Notes under the pieces: model-generated | The model's database searches: none | Told to the model about the DNA's origin: nothing | What the model saw: the letters and a program-made list of their open reading frames with translations, nothing else | Part shown: one piece after another, positions 39,215 through 51,800 of the stretch | How the letters are laid out: each line of letters begins with the position of its first letter | Position numbering within the stretch: position 1 is the stretch's first letter | Assembly (NCBI GenBank): GCA_905221605.1 | Contig: CAJNDS010002195.1 | Coordinates: 1 to 62,000, forward strand | Source: Symbiodinium natans | Taxonomy: Eukaryota; Sar; Dinophyceae; Suessiales; Symbiodiniaceae | Reading direction: 5' to 3' | Length of the DNA: 62,000 bases | Position numbers and translations under genes: made by a program

Positions 39215-40186
39215 AATTCTTTGGAGACATCTGAGTGGCAGTTCTTCACTCATTCATTTTCAGGGTTCCGAGGCTGAGGGATCCCCATCCCCAGACTAGT
39301 TCTCATGAGCAAAAGAGGCCTCTGCGTCGAAGGTTTCATGGTATCGCGTGGTTTCCTTGGAGGCCACGTGAGCACTTCTCACAGGATGCGCTTGGTAAGA
39401 GACGACCAGACACGACCGGTGTCCTACATGCTTGCCCCATCACAAAGTCATCGTTGTGAGGCCTTCGGCCAAGCGACTGTGCGAGGGTATGAGATGATGC
39501 CAGCAGAGTACAGGTCCTGTCGCCAGCGTAGGTACGTCTTTGAAGCAGGCAGCCACCCAAACGTTTTGGTCAACATGGAGGCAGGAGGTTGTTCTGCCTT
39601 AACATGCCTTTCAGCACAGGACTGCTTGTCCGATTTGTCCGCTCACCCCTTTTCGAACGGCTTCCGGCAAAATCCTTGACATTCCTCCCTCGCCCCCCCA
39701 TTCCTCCCACCCGCCCTCCCACCCGCCCTCCCATCCACGCCCTCGCCCCCGCCTGCCCGCCTCCCTCCGCTTCAACCCGCCTGGGGCATCAGCTGCTGGG
39801 GTTGAGAGCTGCTGAAAATAGCTGTCACAATGGTTCCAGCGAATGCTCCACCAAATGCGGTGAAGCCGCAAATTTTGTATATGTGCCCGCTGATGCTCAT
39901 GATGCTGGCGCGCGTGCCCGCCCACGCGCTGCATCATGAGCATCAGCAGCTTGTGTCTGGGAACCAAAATGCGACTTCAAGACCCTTTAAACCCCTGACC
40001 CTTACACTTACACCCTTAAACCCCCAAGCCCACGAGCCAACTTCTAAACCAAAGTCCCTCCACCCCTCAACCACTCAAGACCTATAGCCTTAAAGGCCTA
40101 AGCCACCAAATGCCGAAACCCCGAATACCCACGAACAAAAAACTTAACCCCCGAATCCAAAAACCCAAAAAGAGAGTGAAGAGAGA

Positions 40187-40412
40187 GACCAGAGGACAGA
40201 GAATTGAGAGAGAAGAGAGAGAGGAGAGAGAGAAGAGAGAGAGAAGAGAGAGAGAGAAGAGAGAGAGAAGAGAGAGAGAAGAGAGAGAAGAGAGAGAAGA
40301 GAGAGAAGAGAGAGAAGAGAGAGAAGAGAGAGAAGAGAGAGAAGAGAGAGAAGAGAGAGAAGAGAGAAGAGAGAGAAGAGAGAGAAGAGAGAGAAGAGAG
40401 AGAAGAGAGAGA

Positions 40413-40452
<40 letters not shown>

Positions 40453-40541
40453 AGAGAAGAGAGAGAAGAGAGAGGGAGAAGAGAGAGAGAAAAGAGAGAG
40501 AAGAGAGAGAGAGAGAGAAGAGAGAGAAGGAGAGAGAAGAG

Positions 40542-40579
<38 letters not shown>

Positions 40580-41110
40580 AGAGAGAGAAGAGAGAGAGAA
40601 GAGAGAGAAGAGAGAGAGAGAGAGAGAGAAGAGAGAGAAGAGAGAGAAGAGAGAGAGAAGAGAGAGAAGAAGAGAGAGAAGAGAGAGAAGAGAGCAGAGA
40701 GAAGAGAGAGAAGAGAGAGAAGAGAGAGAAGAGAGAGAAGAGAGAGAAGAGAGAGAAGAGAGAGAAGAGAGAGAAGAGAGAGAGAGAGAAGAGAGAGAAG
40801 AGAGAGAAGAGAGAGAAGAGAGAGAAGAGAGAGAAGAGAGAGAAGAGAGAGAAGAGAGAGAAGAGAGAGAAGAGAGAGAAGAGAGAGAAGAGAGAGAGAA
40901 GAGAGAGACAAGAGAGAGAGAGAGAAGAGAGAGCAGAGAGAGAGAGAGAGAAGAGAGAGAGAAGAGAGAGAAGAGATAGAGATAAAGCAGAGAGAGAGAG
41001 AGAGAGCGAGATGAGAGAGAGAGAGAGATGTCAGAGAGATGTGAGAGAGAGAGAGAGAGCAGAGAGACGAGAGCCAAGAGCCAGAAGAGAGAGGAGAGAG
41101 AGAGAGAGAG
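40187..41110. repeat. Purine tract built of GAGAGAAGA-like units, about 0.9 kb
   Basis: Almost uninterrupted A/G on the plus strand, mainly GAGA and GAAGA units; rare pyrimidines appear only near the right end. Long Arg/Glu or Ser/Leu open frames across it are artefacts. Confidence 0.97.
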
Positions 41111-41397
41111 CGCATGACAGCACACTCAGGCGACTCCAGCCTCTGCCACTTTCATGGCCTGCTTTGGGCCAAGGTTCAGCCTCAGCCAACTCTTTTCGCA
41201 TTCCCGCTGGACAAGAAGTGGAACGCCTAGGAAACCCGGCGCATTGCTCGCGGACCGTAGAAGCTGGACAGTGTTGAGGCCTGTCGGCCGATGAAGCACC
41301 TCAGAACAGTGGGGGGGGGGGGGGGAGACTTCTGTGCTACATGCGCAGAATGGAGCGATCAAGGAGCTATTATAATGCAATACTGAAAGCTGTGAAT

Positions 41398-41418
41398 ATA
41401 TGTATATATATATATGTG

Positions 41419-41464
<46 letters not shown>

Positions 41465-41530
41465 GTATGTATATGTATATATATATATATATGTATATAT
41501 TTTTCAGCGCATATATATATATATATACAT
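41398..41530. repeat. TA/GTATA microsatellite
   Basis: TA dinucleotides with GTAT interruptions. Confidence 0.95.
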
Positions 41531-41805
41531 ATTTTTTAAGAGGTTTGAAACGTCTGATTCACTAGGTAACCGAGCCTCGGAGCTGCTGGAACTGGACTTC
41601 ACCCTCGCCACCTCGGCGGGGTAAATGTGTTGCCGCGGTTAGGCCTTCTTTTTGTCATGTCTTTCTTCTCCCTTTTTGAGCTTTGCTTCCTCGCGGTGTC
41701 CACAGAAGCTGAGCCTCTGAGCATTCGGCCCGATTGCGAAGAAACGTCTGCTTCATGGCTGCCGCCTGTGCACGGAACCGAGAACCAACGCTCGGTGCCA
41801 TGGCA

Positions 41806-41851
41806 TGCGCTGGCATGCGCTGGCATGCGCTGGCATGCGCCGGCCTGCTTC
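41806..41851. repeat. 10-bp tandem repeat (CTGGCATGCG)
   Basis: Four to five copies of CTGGCATGCG. Confidence 0.9.
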
Positions 41852-42517
41852 TCATTGTCTGTCCGCCCTTCCTTCCAGACCTCCGCGTGCAAGAACAACG
41901 ACACTCTTCTCACCCTCTCAAAGGCAGCAGCCATGGAGCATCCTCAGAAAGCTGCGCTCTTGCTTCCCGGTACGCGGCAAGTCAAAGGGCTCCATCATAA
42001 AGCACTTCGGGAGAATTAACATGCATGCGCGAAGTCTACGTCTGTGCGGCTGCTGTTCCAAAGCCGTCTGGGCTCAGTCGCAAACGCGTTCACAGGTGAC
42101 GAGCAAGGCGACGAAGGAGCCCAAGAAAAATGGAAACAATGCAGACACCAGCCCAGAGCTTTCTGCAACACAACGGGACCCATCACTACCACTACACGTA
42201 TTTCACATGGTGATCCCTCGCGTACAGGCATGTGACAAGGGCAACACGGTCTGGTTATCTGGTGAAATCACTCCAGGCTGGTCATGTGTTTTGTGAGGGG
42301 ACATTCGGCAGAGACGATGATGTGGCCTGCATCTGACTGCCTGGACTGTACATTCGAATGGCCGCGTCTCTAGAAAATCTTGACCAATTTTGGCCACCTG
42401 CACCGTAACTTAGAGAAGCGATCATATGAAAAACGTGTTTTGCAACGATATACGACATGGTTCACGTGCCAGAAGATCGAACGGAAACATATATGCGAAC
42501 AGTACGGGAAAAAGCTG

Positions 42518-45500
42518 CTAGATAGACACGACAGATTCATCGCTCTCGGAACATTGATCAGTCGAGGTCTTGCCAACTTTGTTGGCAAGAACTCCAGAGA
42601 CATCGGTTGAGGGGCGCTCCTGTGCAACTAGCGGCTTGAACAAATAAATGTCCAAAGCCAGAACAGTCAAGAATGGCAACAACGGAGTAAGACCAGCCAG
42701 GCTGGACGGATCTGTAAGGGTGAGACTAAGTTGGAAAGGGATCCATGCCAGCGCCATTATGCAGACGAGCACAGGGATCAAGCCAAACGCTACGAGCAGA
42801 TGGGGCACCTTGTCCAGCCATGCAACACCCCTGGTCCAGAGGGCCACACTGCATCGCATTGCACACAGCATCACCAGATTCATGTGTGCCCAGTCCAGAA
42901 CAGTGCGTAGGCCCCACAGAAGCAGTTCTGTGCCCACAAGGGGCGTGGTTGGTCCGGCACCCAGGATCCCAATGAACTCAGACAGCCATGGCACCTTGCA
43001 GAAACCCAGCTATCAGTGCATAAAATTAGGGGCCCGAGCTGGGGAAAGCACGATATACCAACCCCAAAAACTCCGCCTAACAACAGCCCTGTCTGGAGAA
43101 GTAATCCTACATACCACCCCGCAACATCCCGCAACTGTCCGCTGGCTGCTCATGCTCAATTGCGGGCTTGACGGAGAGGTGCCACAACTACAAGCACTTT
43201 TTGGTCATTTGTTCCGGACAGCTGTGTGGCTCAGCACCCGAACTACTTTTCCCATTCCGGCGCACCTGAAACCTAACGGTCCCAATGGGTGCGCAAGTCG
43301 GACGTGCCAAAAGAGTTCCCCCCCCCCTACTTGTCGCCCAAGCCTGTCAAAAATATTGTAGATTGTTTCTTATTAACTTTCTTATTGTAGTAAAACGGCT
43401 TCCAATTTACATCGCGTGGTCTTTCGATCGAACAGCAATCACAGCCGCGGCACGTTTCCCGAGACCACCATGCTGACGGCATACTTCAGAGGCAAGACCT
43501 CGAAAAGAAGGTTCATACTTGCGGGCCGAACTGCCACCCCCTTTGAAAAAATTTAGGACTGAAGGGGAATCGGAATCGGTAAAAATCAATGCAGCGGCAA
43601 GACCTGACCAGAGGCCGCTTGCACCACTTTCGCCGAGAACACGTCTTGAACTAAGCCGTTGAAAATCTCCAAATGGTCGTGGTTCTCCGCAGCATCAGAT
43701 GTGCCATACCACTCTCTCCTTACTTCAATGCATTGAAAGACGACGTTCAGAAGTTTTGTCTGTGCACCCAAACAACAAACACCTGCAAGCCGTCGCCCAG
43801 CAGCAACGTGTTGAAGACCAGCGTGCGGTCGCAAGGAAGCTCTTCCCCACTTGTTGGATGGCAGTGGTTGTTGGAACAGCAAAAGCACTGCGCGTCCTGG
43901 ATGCGGAAACTCCGCAACTGCGTTGGCAGCTGAAGGATGTTCTTCATGATGAACAGGCCCTTGTAGTAGTGCATGGGGAGAATGATGATGATGAAAAAAG
44001 GAAACAGGTGCCGCACGACCAAAATGCCATCGGATCCAAGGGGGCCCGCATTCGAACTGAGAACGTAGTAGACAAGCAGGATTGCACGCCAACAAACGGA
44101 CATCAAGAACAGGAGGTAGCACATCCTCACTGGCATCATCTCGATGGGTTTTCGACGCTCTTGCTTCCTTGGTGATCCGGATGCCTATACAATGTCTAAA
44201 GTCGGAAGGACCTAAACCCGGAAGAGCCAAGCCTGCCGATTGGGGCGCCGGGTTTCCGTAGGTAGGTTGCCAGCTCGTACGTGCACCAAAGCCGGCCTTG
44301 GTTGCAATTGTGTGTGTGTGCTTTGTCTGCTTTGTCTGCAGTTGAAGGGCTTGAAGTTTTAGGAGATTAGTAAGCATGTGTTCCCCAAGCAGTGTGTCAG
44401 CACTAAGGCTTGCCAAATGCGACACCGTCGTCGCTTTTGGACGTCTGGGTTCGCCAAAGGCGCAAACTCTCCTGGCTTTTCGACATCTGGCTTCGCCAAG
44501 TGCGAAGCTGTCGATGCTTTTGGACTTTTGGGTTCACCAAATGAGAATCTGTCGCGGCTTCTGGACTTCTGGGCTCGCATGGTCTTTCACTGCTTAAGGT
44601 CCACGCTGGCTTTTTCACGCACCCCTGAAGGTGCATGCTGCCGATCACCTTTTCCGATGGCACTAACGCGACGCATCAATGGTTTGGGAGGTGCACCGTA
44701 CATCCGCCGTCGACTCGCTCTCCGCAGATGTCACTACGGGGGTGTTTATCCATTCACTCGTGGAGGTTGTTACAGCGGTTGTGGCGGCGCTTCGTCAACG
44801 CATCAGCCATCTGCTGCTCTGTCGGCACCCATCGAAGTGTCTGCAGGCGAGTGTGCTCTTGCATTTTCTGTTTGCCATCCGTTTGAGCTGATTGGAGCCT
44901 CGATGTTGCAACACCAGGCACTGGCGGACTGTGGCCCTGACTGAAGTACTGTGGTGACCACAGGACCGTGAGCATCTGGGAGCGATCCAGGAAGCCTGCA
45001 CCCAGGACGGAAAACATGAAGCTGTGATACTGATCGTAAGAAAGCTACACCTGCAGCGCAAGTCGAAGATGCGGTGACCAAACGAGGTGACCCTGGTGCT
45101 TGGCCACTGACTGACCCAAGCCGAATCATCTTCGCGAGCGGTCGACACTACATAAAAACTGCGGAACATCTATTTCCATTTTGGATCATTTTGGGGCATC
45201 TTCCTGTAGCTGGCCGTTAGACCCTCTGCCTGCGAGGCCCTGGATGCCCTTCGCTTTAAGCTCGGGGTCCTCTTGGTCGATGCAAAGCTTGTCGAGGAAG
45301 ACAATTCGCGGCTTGTACATAAGCTCGCGAATTGGCTGCCAAAACAGGAAAAAGGCGTAGAAGGCAACATAGCCAAAGGCCACAGTCCACATCTGATTGG
45401 GAAGCACTCCGTAGACACGCAGCATGCCGACGATCACGCTGACGATCAGACTTGCAATCGCCGCTGCCCGCGAATTGAAAAGCACTAGCAGGGAAACGTA

Positions 45501-46324
45501 TTTCAACCAGCGGGGCGTCCTCCAATCGTGGCCTGAGGTGGCTTGTGGCTTGCAAGATCTTGCATGGTGCAGCTTGTGAACTCCACAGCACTCCACAGAA
45601 AACAAAGCAATAAAGCCCGCAAGGTAGGGCTCTTAAGCTCTTTCTAGCAAGGTGGCTCAGAAAGTTGTCAAAAGCCTTTGTGCGGCGGCTGAGCTTTTTG
45701 TGAGCAGGCCGCGATGTGTCTGCAGAACTGGACCTCCAATGTTTGCCCCAACCTGCGAGGCACGCCCCCAATGGCACTCCTGGCACAGGAACAATAAGGA
45801 ACATAAAAGGAACGTAAACGTGTGACTGAAGCTTGCAAGCGCTCTCTAAGCACTTTCTTGATCCACGGGTTTCCCCATTCTCCCCCCGAATCTCCACATG
45901 AACTCCTCGGATGAGATCCGCTTCGAGTTCTGTTGGCAAGCTTGAGGCCATGCTCACCAAACTGCCCACCTCGCGCACAAAACCATGCCGGAACAGCCAG
46001 GTGTGCAAGGACCGCTCTGTGGCACCTTATGCTGCCGCACGCTGCCCTGATACCCTGAGTGCGGATGGTTCTGATGCTACCTCCTTGGCCCAGCCCGAAA
46101 CAGCAAGCCCGAAACAGCAACGCTGCCTTCTCCACGCCAAAGTCAACATCGGACGGCGATGTCGTCGGCAAGCTCGAGTTCAGGCTTGACGTTCGATCCA
46201 CGGCGTCGCCGAAGTCCAGCTCAGACGGTTCGCGCGAGTCGCCATCAAAAGCCCCAAGTTCTTCTGATGCCATGCCCGGAAAAAGCAGCGCTTTTGGCAC
46301 CGCAATGAGCCGACCATGCTGCAA
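42518..46324 (-). CDS. TIR-like (FLSHxW) multi-pass membrane protein, possibly disrupted
   Basis: A member of a membrane-protein family that I recall as expanded in dinoflagellates; function unknown. Exons: 46324 or 46273 to 46127 (acidic N-terminus), about 46014-45890 (HTWLFRHGF), 45733-45657 joined to 45532-45230 (FDNFLSHDWRTPRW across the junction, two membrane segments, then VFLDKLCIDQEDPELKAKGI), 44995 to about 44940 (FLDRSQMLTVLWSPQYFS), 44167 to about 43800 (membrane segments, CFCCSNNHCHPTSGEELPCD), about 43715-43604 (HLEIFNGLVQDVF), 43134-43063 (membrane segment) and 42994-42518 (three or more membrane segments, stop). The FLSHxW segment resembles a TIR/SEFIR fold. The block that should follow SPQYFS (RLWC-x-FE-like) was not found; a copia relic lies there. 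The gene may therefore be broken. Confidence 0.75.
44410..44573. repeat. Four-copy 41-bp tandem repeat
   Basis: Four units of 40-42 bases, each starting TTCGCCAAATGCGA-like and ending GGACTTCTGGG-like, diverged by roughly a quarter. The repeat lies inside a presumed intron of the TIR-like gene. Confidence 0.8.
44757..44870 (-). mobile_element. Ty1/copia retrotransposon relic (end of RNase H domain)
   Basis: The minus strand reads HTRLQTLRWVPTEQQMADAL and then TK. This is the characteristic ending of copia RNase H domains (a L-x-x-V-P-T-x-x-x-x-AD-x-LTK motif). Only this short piece is present, with no reverse transcriptase or LTR recognised nearby. It sits immediately downstream of the last recognisable exon of the N-terminal half of the TIR-like gene. 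Confidence 0.7.
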
Positions 46325-46379
46325 GGCAAGGGTATTGGGACTGCATAAGGTGTGAGTGCTGTGATCGAAACCCCTCTAC

Positions 46380-47560
46380 CGTACCCGGCACATGGTGCCA
46401 AAGGTGACGACCTCTTCTACCTGCAAGGCTCGGGCGAGCTTGAGAGAGCCGCCCTGACGGTGGCGCAGCTCCACCTTTCATTGTGCGAGACATCCCCCAG
46501 CCAGAGAACTTCTTCAAGGGAATTCAAAAGGAGAATTCCAGAAGCATATCGATTTTCTCGGCAAGGCCTGGGAGGTCCACAGCTTCTGTGGCTGGAAGCT
46601 GTCGATGTCCCGCTGCCTTTGGACACAGAAACCTTCCAAGGCATGCAGTGGTAACGCCCACACTGGAACTGGGTTCTGTTTAGCTCTTTAGCTAGACAGA
46701 GTATGGCAACATATGGCAACCTTGCCTAGCGCAGGGGTCTGGCAAGGTCCGTATGTGATTGATCGGGTGACCTCTGCAGGACATCACAAGACCTACGGAA
46801 ATTGATGCCAGGACACCAGGCATGCGGCATGAGATGTGGTGACATTAGGCCCCAACACCTCTTTGCACGCTGCCGAGGCGCGTATCCTTGAGTTGACCTA
46901 GGCGTTATTTGTTCGCGCCCTGGGCAACCGGTGCATCCAGGGGGCTGGGCTGCGCACGCGTGAGCAGCGTGCTGAAGGAGATGCCGACCCGAAGGTCCAA
47001 CTCCTCAGCTCAACAGGCTCCCCAGCGCCTCGACCTGTGCTATGCGCTGTGTGCCAACGTGCTTGGCAAGATTTTTGGGGCGCCAGCCTGCCGCGCATCA
47101 ACACCCTGCGCCACCGCCATGTCTGGACGACCCAGTGCCTTGAAGGATGCGGCGACCTGGCGGGGGCAAAGCCAGTCTCAGAAGCTTCACCGGAAAAGGC
47201 TTGTGGCCGTTCGTGTCTTTGGTCCGCAAAGTCTGCACAAAGTCAGTCGGGACAAATTCATCGCCGTGTTGGCAACTCCTTTGGGGATAAACACACAGCC
47301 CCGTGATCGGAGTGCCGATGACGGCAACTGGCTAGCACGTTGAAATCGCACCGTGCTAAACCACAAGTTAAATACTGAAATCAAGTCAAGCACATGTGAT
47401 ACACATGCTGCATAAAGGGATATAAAAGGCCTATGCAGTGGCATATTTGCCAATGCCAGCCGTCTGTTTCAGTTGCTCGAACGACAACATCATCCATGCA
47501 ACTGTGCTTGCCTGGCCAGCTATGTGCAACTCAAACGCTCGTGGAAACCAGAAGAGCTTT
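46380..47560. other. No supported gene
   Basis: Presumed 5' flank of the TIR-like gene, then unassigned sequence. Open frames on both strands lack recognisable motifs. Confidence 0.35.
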
Positions 47561-47568
47561 CAAGAGCT

Positions 47569-48330
47569 TCAATCACCTGCAGTGAGCATCACCCTCCGGT
47601 GCCACAAGACTGGCAAGTTTACCTCTCTCACGCACTTGCCCGTCTCTGTATCGAAGCTACGTACATGAAGCTGAATGCCAATGCCACTACCCAGATCTAC
47701 CAGCCTCAAGCACCCGGCAGCGTTCGCGTTGCCTGGCAGGTGAGAAAACAAAGGCCTCCAAGGGCGATTACAAAAAAAAACAACAAGCATATTGCCTCCA
47801 GCTGTGCGCTTTCAGAGAAGCTTCAAACAAACTGGAAAGCTCCTCATGCTCCGCGCAGCTATGATCACAAAATGTGCAGGGCACCGGGGGAGCCTCTGGC
47901 TCGACGTCCATGGGATGAGCTTGTGGCTGTGCTTTGGTGACGGGCAGGGATTCCTCCTCAACACACAGCAGGCACAGCTGGGCGGATACAAGGACAATCC
48001 GTCGCTGTTTTGTCATCCCGCTCCCAGCATTGCTTCCCGAAGCTGGCGGGGTTGCCACGGGCAAGCGCAAAGTCAATAAACTCTTTAAACCTGACAAGTT
48101 CGTTGCCATGCACGCTAACTGCCACCAAACTGCACCCCACATGTTTGCAAAAGCTTCATGAGCTTGAACACAGCGATGGGTCCCACGCGTATAGGGAGAC
48201 CTGCTAGGATCATTTGGATGCGAGCGCCGCTCCAGTTCATCAGATAGGTCTTTCATATCTTTCTCCTCCTGCCGACAACAGGTTGACGAAGGAAAGACGA
48301 AGACCCTGAAACACAACCCGAATCTGAAAG
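47569..48330 (-). CDS. Candidate exons of an unknown gene
   Basis: Three minus-strand stretches read like protein: near 48.23-48.26 kb (EEKDMKDLSDELERRSHPND), near 48.03-48.13 kb (VSVHGNELVRFKEFIDFALA) and near 47.58-47.73 kb (GIGIQLHVRSFDTETGKCVR, ending before a CTGCAG|GT donor). Charged and hydrophobic spacing is regular, but I recognise no domain and the joins are not proven. Confidence 0.35.
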
Positions 48331-48564
48331 CCATTGAGAAGCCTAAGATGCCCAGGAAAGCAAACGGCGGTTTGAGTCCTTGAGGCGGAATGGACCTCCA
48401 AGAGGCTGCGGGTAGTCCTTGCCCAGCACACAGCCGCCTCAGATGCGCGGCTTGGCATTACTGTGCCAGAAACGGCGGCATTCTGGAGCAGCCGTTCATG
48501 TTGCAGAATGAAAACGCGCAGCGCAGAGTAGCAGTGCAAGATATGCATCTCAGGGCTGAGAAAG

Positions 48565-48565
<1 letters not shown>

Positions 48566-48601
<36 letters not shown>
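48566..48601. repeat. CA microsatellite
   Basis: About 18 CA dinucleotides. Confidence 0.95.
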
Positions 48602-48602
<1 letters not shown>

Positions 48603-48889
48603 ATCCGGAGGTCTCCCTGCCGCTACTCTACTACAAGAACTCTTCAGTCAAGTGTTCAACAACTACCAGCCCAATGGCAATCCATATGTGGCCATGTGTG
48701 CGCGTATCTTGCACCATAACTCACAGCCAGTGTAAAACAGATAGCGCAGGAAGACTGTAGCAGCACTGTGGCATTGATGAATTGATGAATTGTAAGAGCA
48801 GGCCCTGTAAGTTGTAAGACATCCCCACCAAACGAGCTCCTCGCAGATCTGCCTTGTTACACTGCACGATTTGGCTCTGCAGCTTCAGC

Positions 48890-51800
48890 CTAGTAACATT
48901 GGACCATCTGCTCCTGTGTCATTGTCCACGGCTCATGGATATGCGCAGGATCCACACTGGCCAGTTCTGGCAACCAGCGCTTGATGTAGGATCCAGAGGC
49001 ATCGTTTGCCCTTGGATTGCACTCCGTACTCTTGAGACCAGCCGTTTGTTGCATAAGAGAAAAGAAGGCGATGGTCACGCCCAAACCCCCGCGCCCTAAA
49101 TGCGCGAAAAGCTAAGACCGATTCAATGCTCTCCCTTGACAGGAGACCCTGGAGGCAATGTCGCACCAAAAACCTCCCTGCCCCTGAGCCCAAAACACCA
49201 AATCCTTCAACGCAGTTCGTTCTGAGGGTCTTTTCTGCCGTCAGCTTCCACTCGAACTCCTCGAGCTTCCAGGCTGCAAGGTCTTGCAGTGAAGTGAAGC
49301 CATGGGCTCCACGATTTTGCTTGTCCACCTGGAACCATGTTTGTTGTAACATCATACGCTGCGGCTCAACATCCTCACAGATACCTGACCCTCTGAGAGC
49401 ATCAGACTTGCAGTGCAAAGAAATTGTGTGACACTTTAGTAGGCGAGGCTCTTTCAAGACCCATGAGAAGAACAATGGTCGAGTTGCCACATGCGTGCAG
49501 AGTTTTCGCTAAAGCTAAAACCTTCGCGCAAAACATTGCACGGGTTGTATTGGGGGTTGGCAGAAAAATCTCGCACTGACCGTGCAAAGCGAGGTTGGTC
49601 TTGCACCCGTGCAATCCAGCAGCAGCAGCGGCGGCAGCGGCGGCAGCGGCGGCAGCAATTTCTCACCCCCCACAGCTCTGATATGGTGGTGCTCGCCCCC
49701 CACAGCTCTGTTATGGTGGTGTAGAGTTTTCTGGAAATAGCCAACGTGAAAAGAGGCACCTACATGTATTGAGCATGTGATGTCACAAATTCTCTCCTTT
49801 CCAGTGCATCGTTCTGAGATGGACTTGGCTGGTCGACGTGTCGGAAATTGAGCCTTATGCCCGCCTCCCTTCCCCCCACGTTCCAACCTTCATCTTCTGC
49901 GTATGAACCCCAACAACTCCTGTCCACCCGTACCTTATGAACTCCCGAACAGGCTGGATGCTGCGGAATCCACTCACAGGCTTCTCTGTCAAAGCCGTGC
50001 CTTCTGTGTGCTTCGGACAAAGGCGACCCCGGCCGAGGCGGGTCGTGCGGAGTTGAAAAAAAATGCCACCACCGAGTGAGGAAAGTGGGGAACTAGCTGC
50101 TGAGCTCTTCCCGGAAAGACCACATGGGGCAAGGTCGACTCTCGTGCTTCGCAACGTAGTATCCCCACTGTTTCGGGAGCTATTTGGGGATTAAGAAACA
50201 TGAGAACAAACTTGGCCCATGGCGCCGCCTCGGCAACAACAACCCAATTCCCATAGTTCATGGCAACGTCGTAGTCGAGGAGCACATCCTCGAAGTGGAA
50301 GGCGCCCCATCGCCAATCCAAACCCAAGATGAACACGAAGTAAAAGCCGCTGGTCTTGCGACCTGCCACGGAAAGACTACAAAAATCACAATGGCTCAGC
50401 CCTTCTTTCTTCGGTCACTTAGGACTTAGGGGGCGAAGTTTCTGAAGGAACACGGCGCATATGACGGCCTTTGTAAGCTAGCCAGCCGGTCTGCTTCAGC
50501 TCTCGCATGCAGGCATCAATGTATGGCACTCCGGTTCGGCCAGCCTGAAAAGTCAAAGACAGATTCTCACCCCGTGTGGTCCATGCCCTAGAGTAAGTGC
50601 AGCGATCTTCTTGCTTGCATCCTTCTTTTCCCAGAAGTTAAGAAAGAAACAAAAAAAGCAGCGCCTTCCAAGCGTCCACCATGGAAGTGTCCCATGACCA
50701 GGGGCGCTCGACGCGACCGGGGCCCTGAAGCCAGAAGAGACGGCGGCCCCACCTGTAACCGCCAGTGCTGTGTTCGAGCTGTCATGGTTGCATACGAAGA
50801 GTTGACTACCACATCAGGGTAGTGATGGGAGCTTCACTGCTACTGTTTGCCTTACCTGAAAGGTTTTGGCACAGCTTTTCTAACAGCCGCCCTGCAAAGA
50901 TGTTCCTTAGTGTGTCTCTATCTCGCACCTGATCGCATTGAGGCGATGAAGCTCACGCCAAAGCAGCCGATGCGCAACGCCGTTGTAGTTTGGCGAGTCT
51001 TCAGCTCGAGCCAGAATCTCCTAAGATGCGGCGCGAGCTCGAACCCTTGGTGAAGATTCGGTGAGGATACTTAAGCGCAACCATGTGCAGTACAAGCATC
51101 TCGGGCTGAGATGCAGCCAACTGCCATGTAGTGGGACACCTTGCTCGACAAACACAAAGCCGGTGCTCATGATCTTGAAAGGTTAGTAGAAAATGGTGCG
51201 TCGCACTTCGTTGCACTGTTGCACTTGCACCCTGCATCTTGTAGATGAAAAATGATGAGAAGTGGCTTTTCTTCACAAGGCACCCGCAGCCAGCCGTCGG
51301 GGCGAGCGAGGTTCGCCCACTGCAGCGGGTCATTTCCGGAGGCCTTATCCTGGCCACCAGTGGGCAAATCCCAGAAGACGGGGAGCTCCGCCAAGGGCGC
51401 CTCCAACAAGCATTGCAAGGAGACTGCAAAGAGACGGCAAAGGAACATCAGGCCCATGTAACTCCACAGTCATCTGTCTACTGCATCAAGAGGGAGAGCC
51501 TTCTCCGCGCGGTCCTCCTGCAGCCACTGCTCAAGCCAGGCCCTCGCCGAAGCCTCACCTCCCGGCGAGAGCTCCTGTGCCATGGCCTCGCATCGTGCAA
51601 AATCTCGAAAAGATGCGGAGAAAGTTGTCGAAGCAGTCGAAACTTGAAGCAACATAAGATCTTTTGAGCTCGCGTGCCATAAGCATAAAACCGCTCAACC
51701 ACGGAGCCTCGGAGAAGCATGCTTAACTGGCCTCGTCAATCTCCTGATTGTCGTAGCCCAGGAGCTTTAGCGCTTCCTTGGCTCAAGACGACTCTCCACG

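Larger units (their letters stand above)
37310..40185. other. No further supported gene; fold-back elements and simple repeats
   Basis: Contains an AG microsatellite (about 37764-37793), two fold-back elements and C-rich low-complexity sequence near 39690-39780. Open frames on both strands show no recognisable domain. Confidence 0.4.

Noticed and set aside
40082-41277. Arg/Glu-rich and Ser/Leu-rich frames of about 300-350 codons
   Set aside because: They are translations of the purine repeat and its complement, with no non-repeat domain.
42380-42610. Plus-strand 76-codon frame
   Set aside because: It overlaps the C-terminal exon and 3' flank of the TIR-like gene on the other strand and has no recognisable domain.
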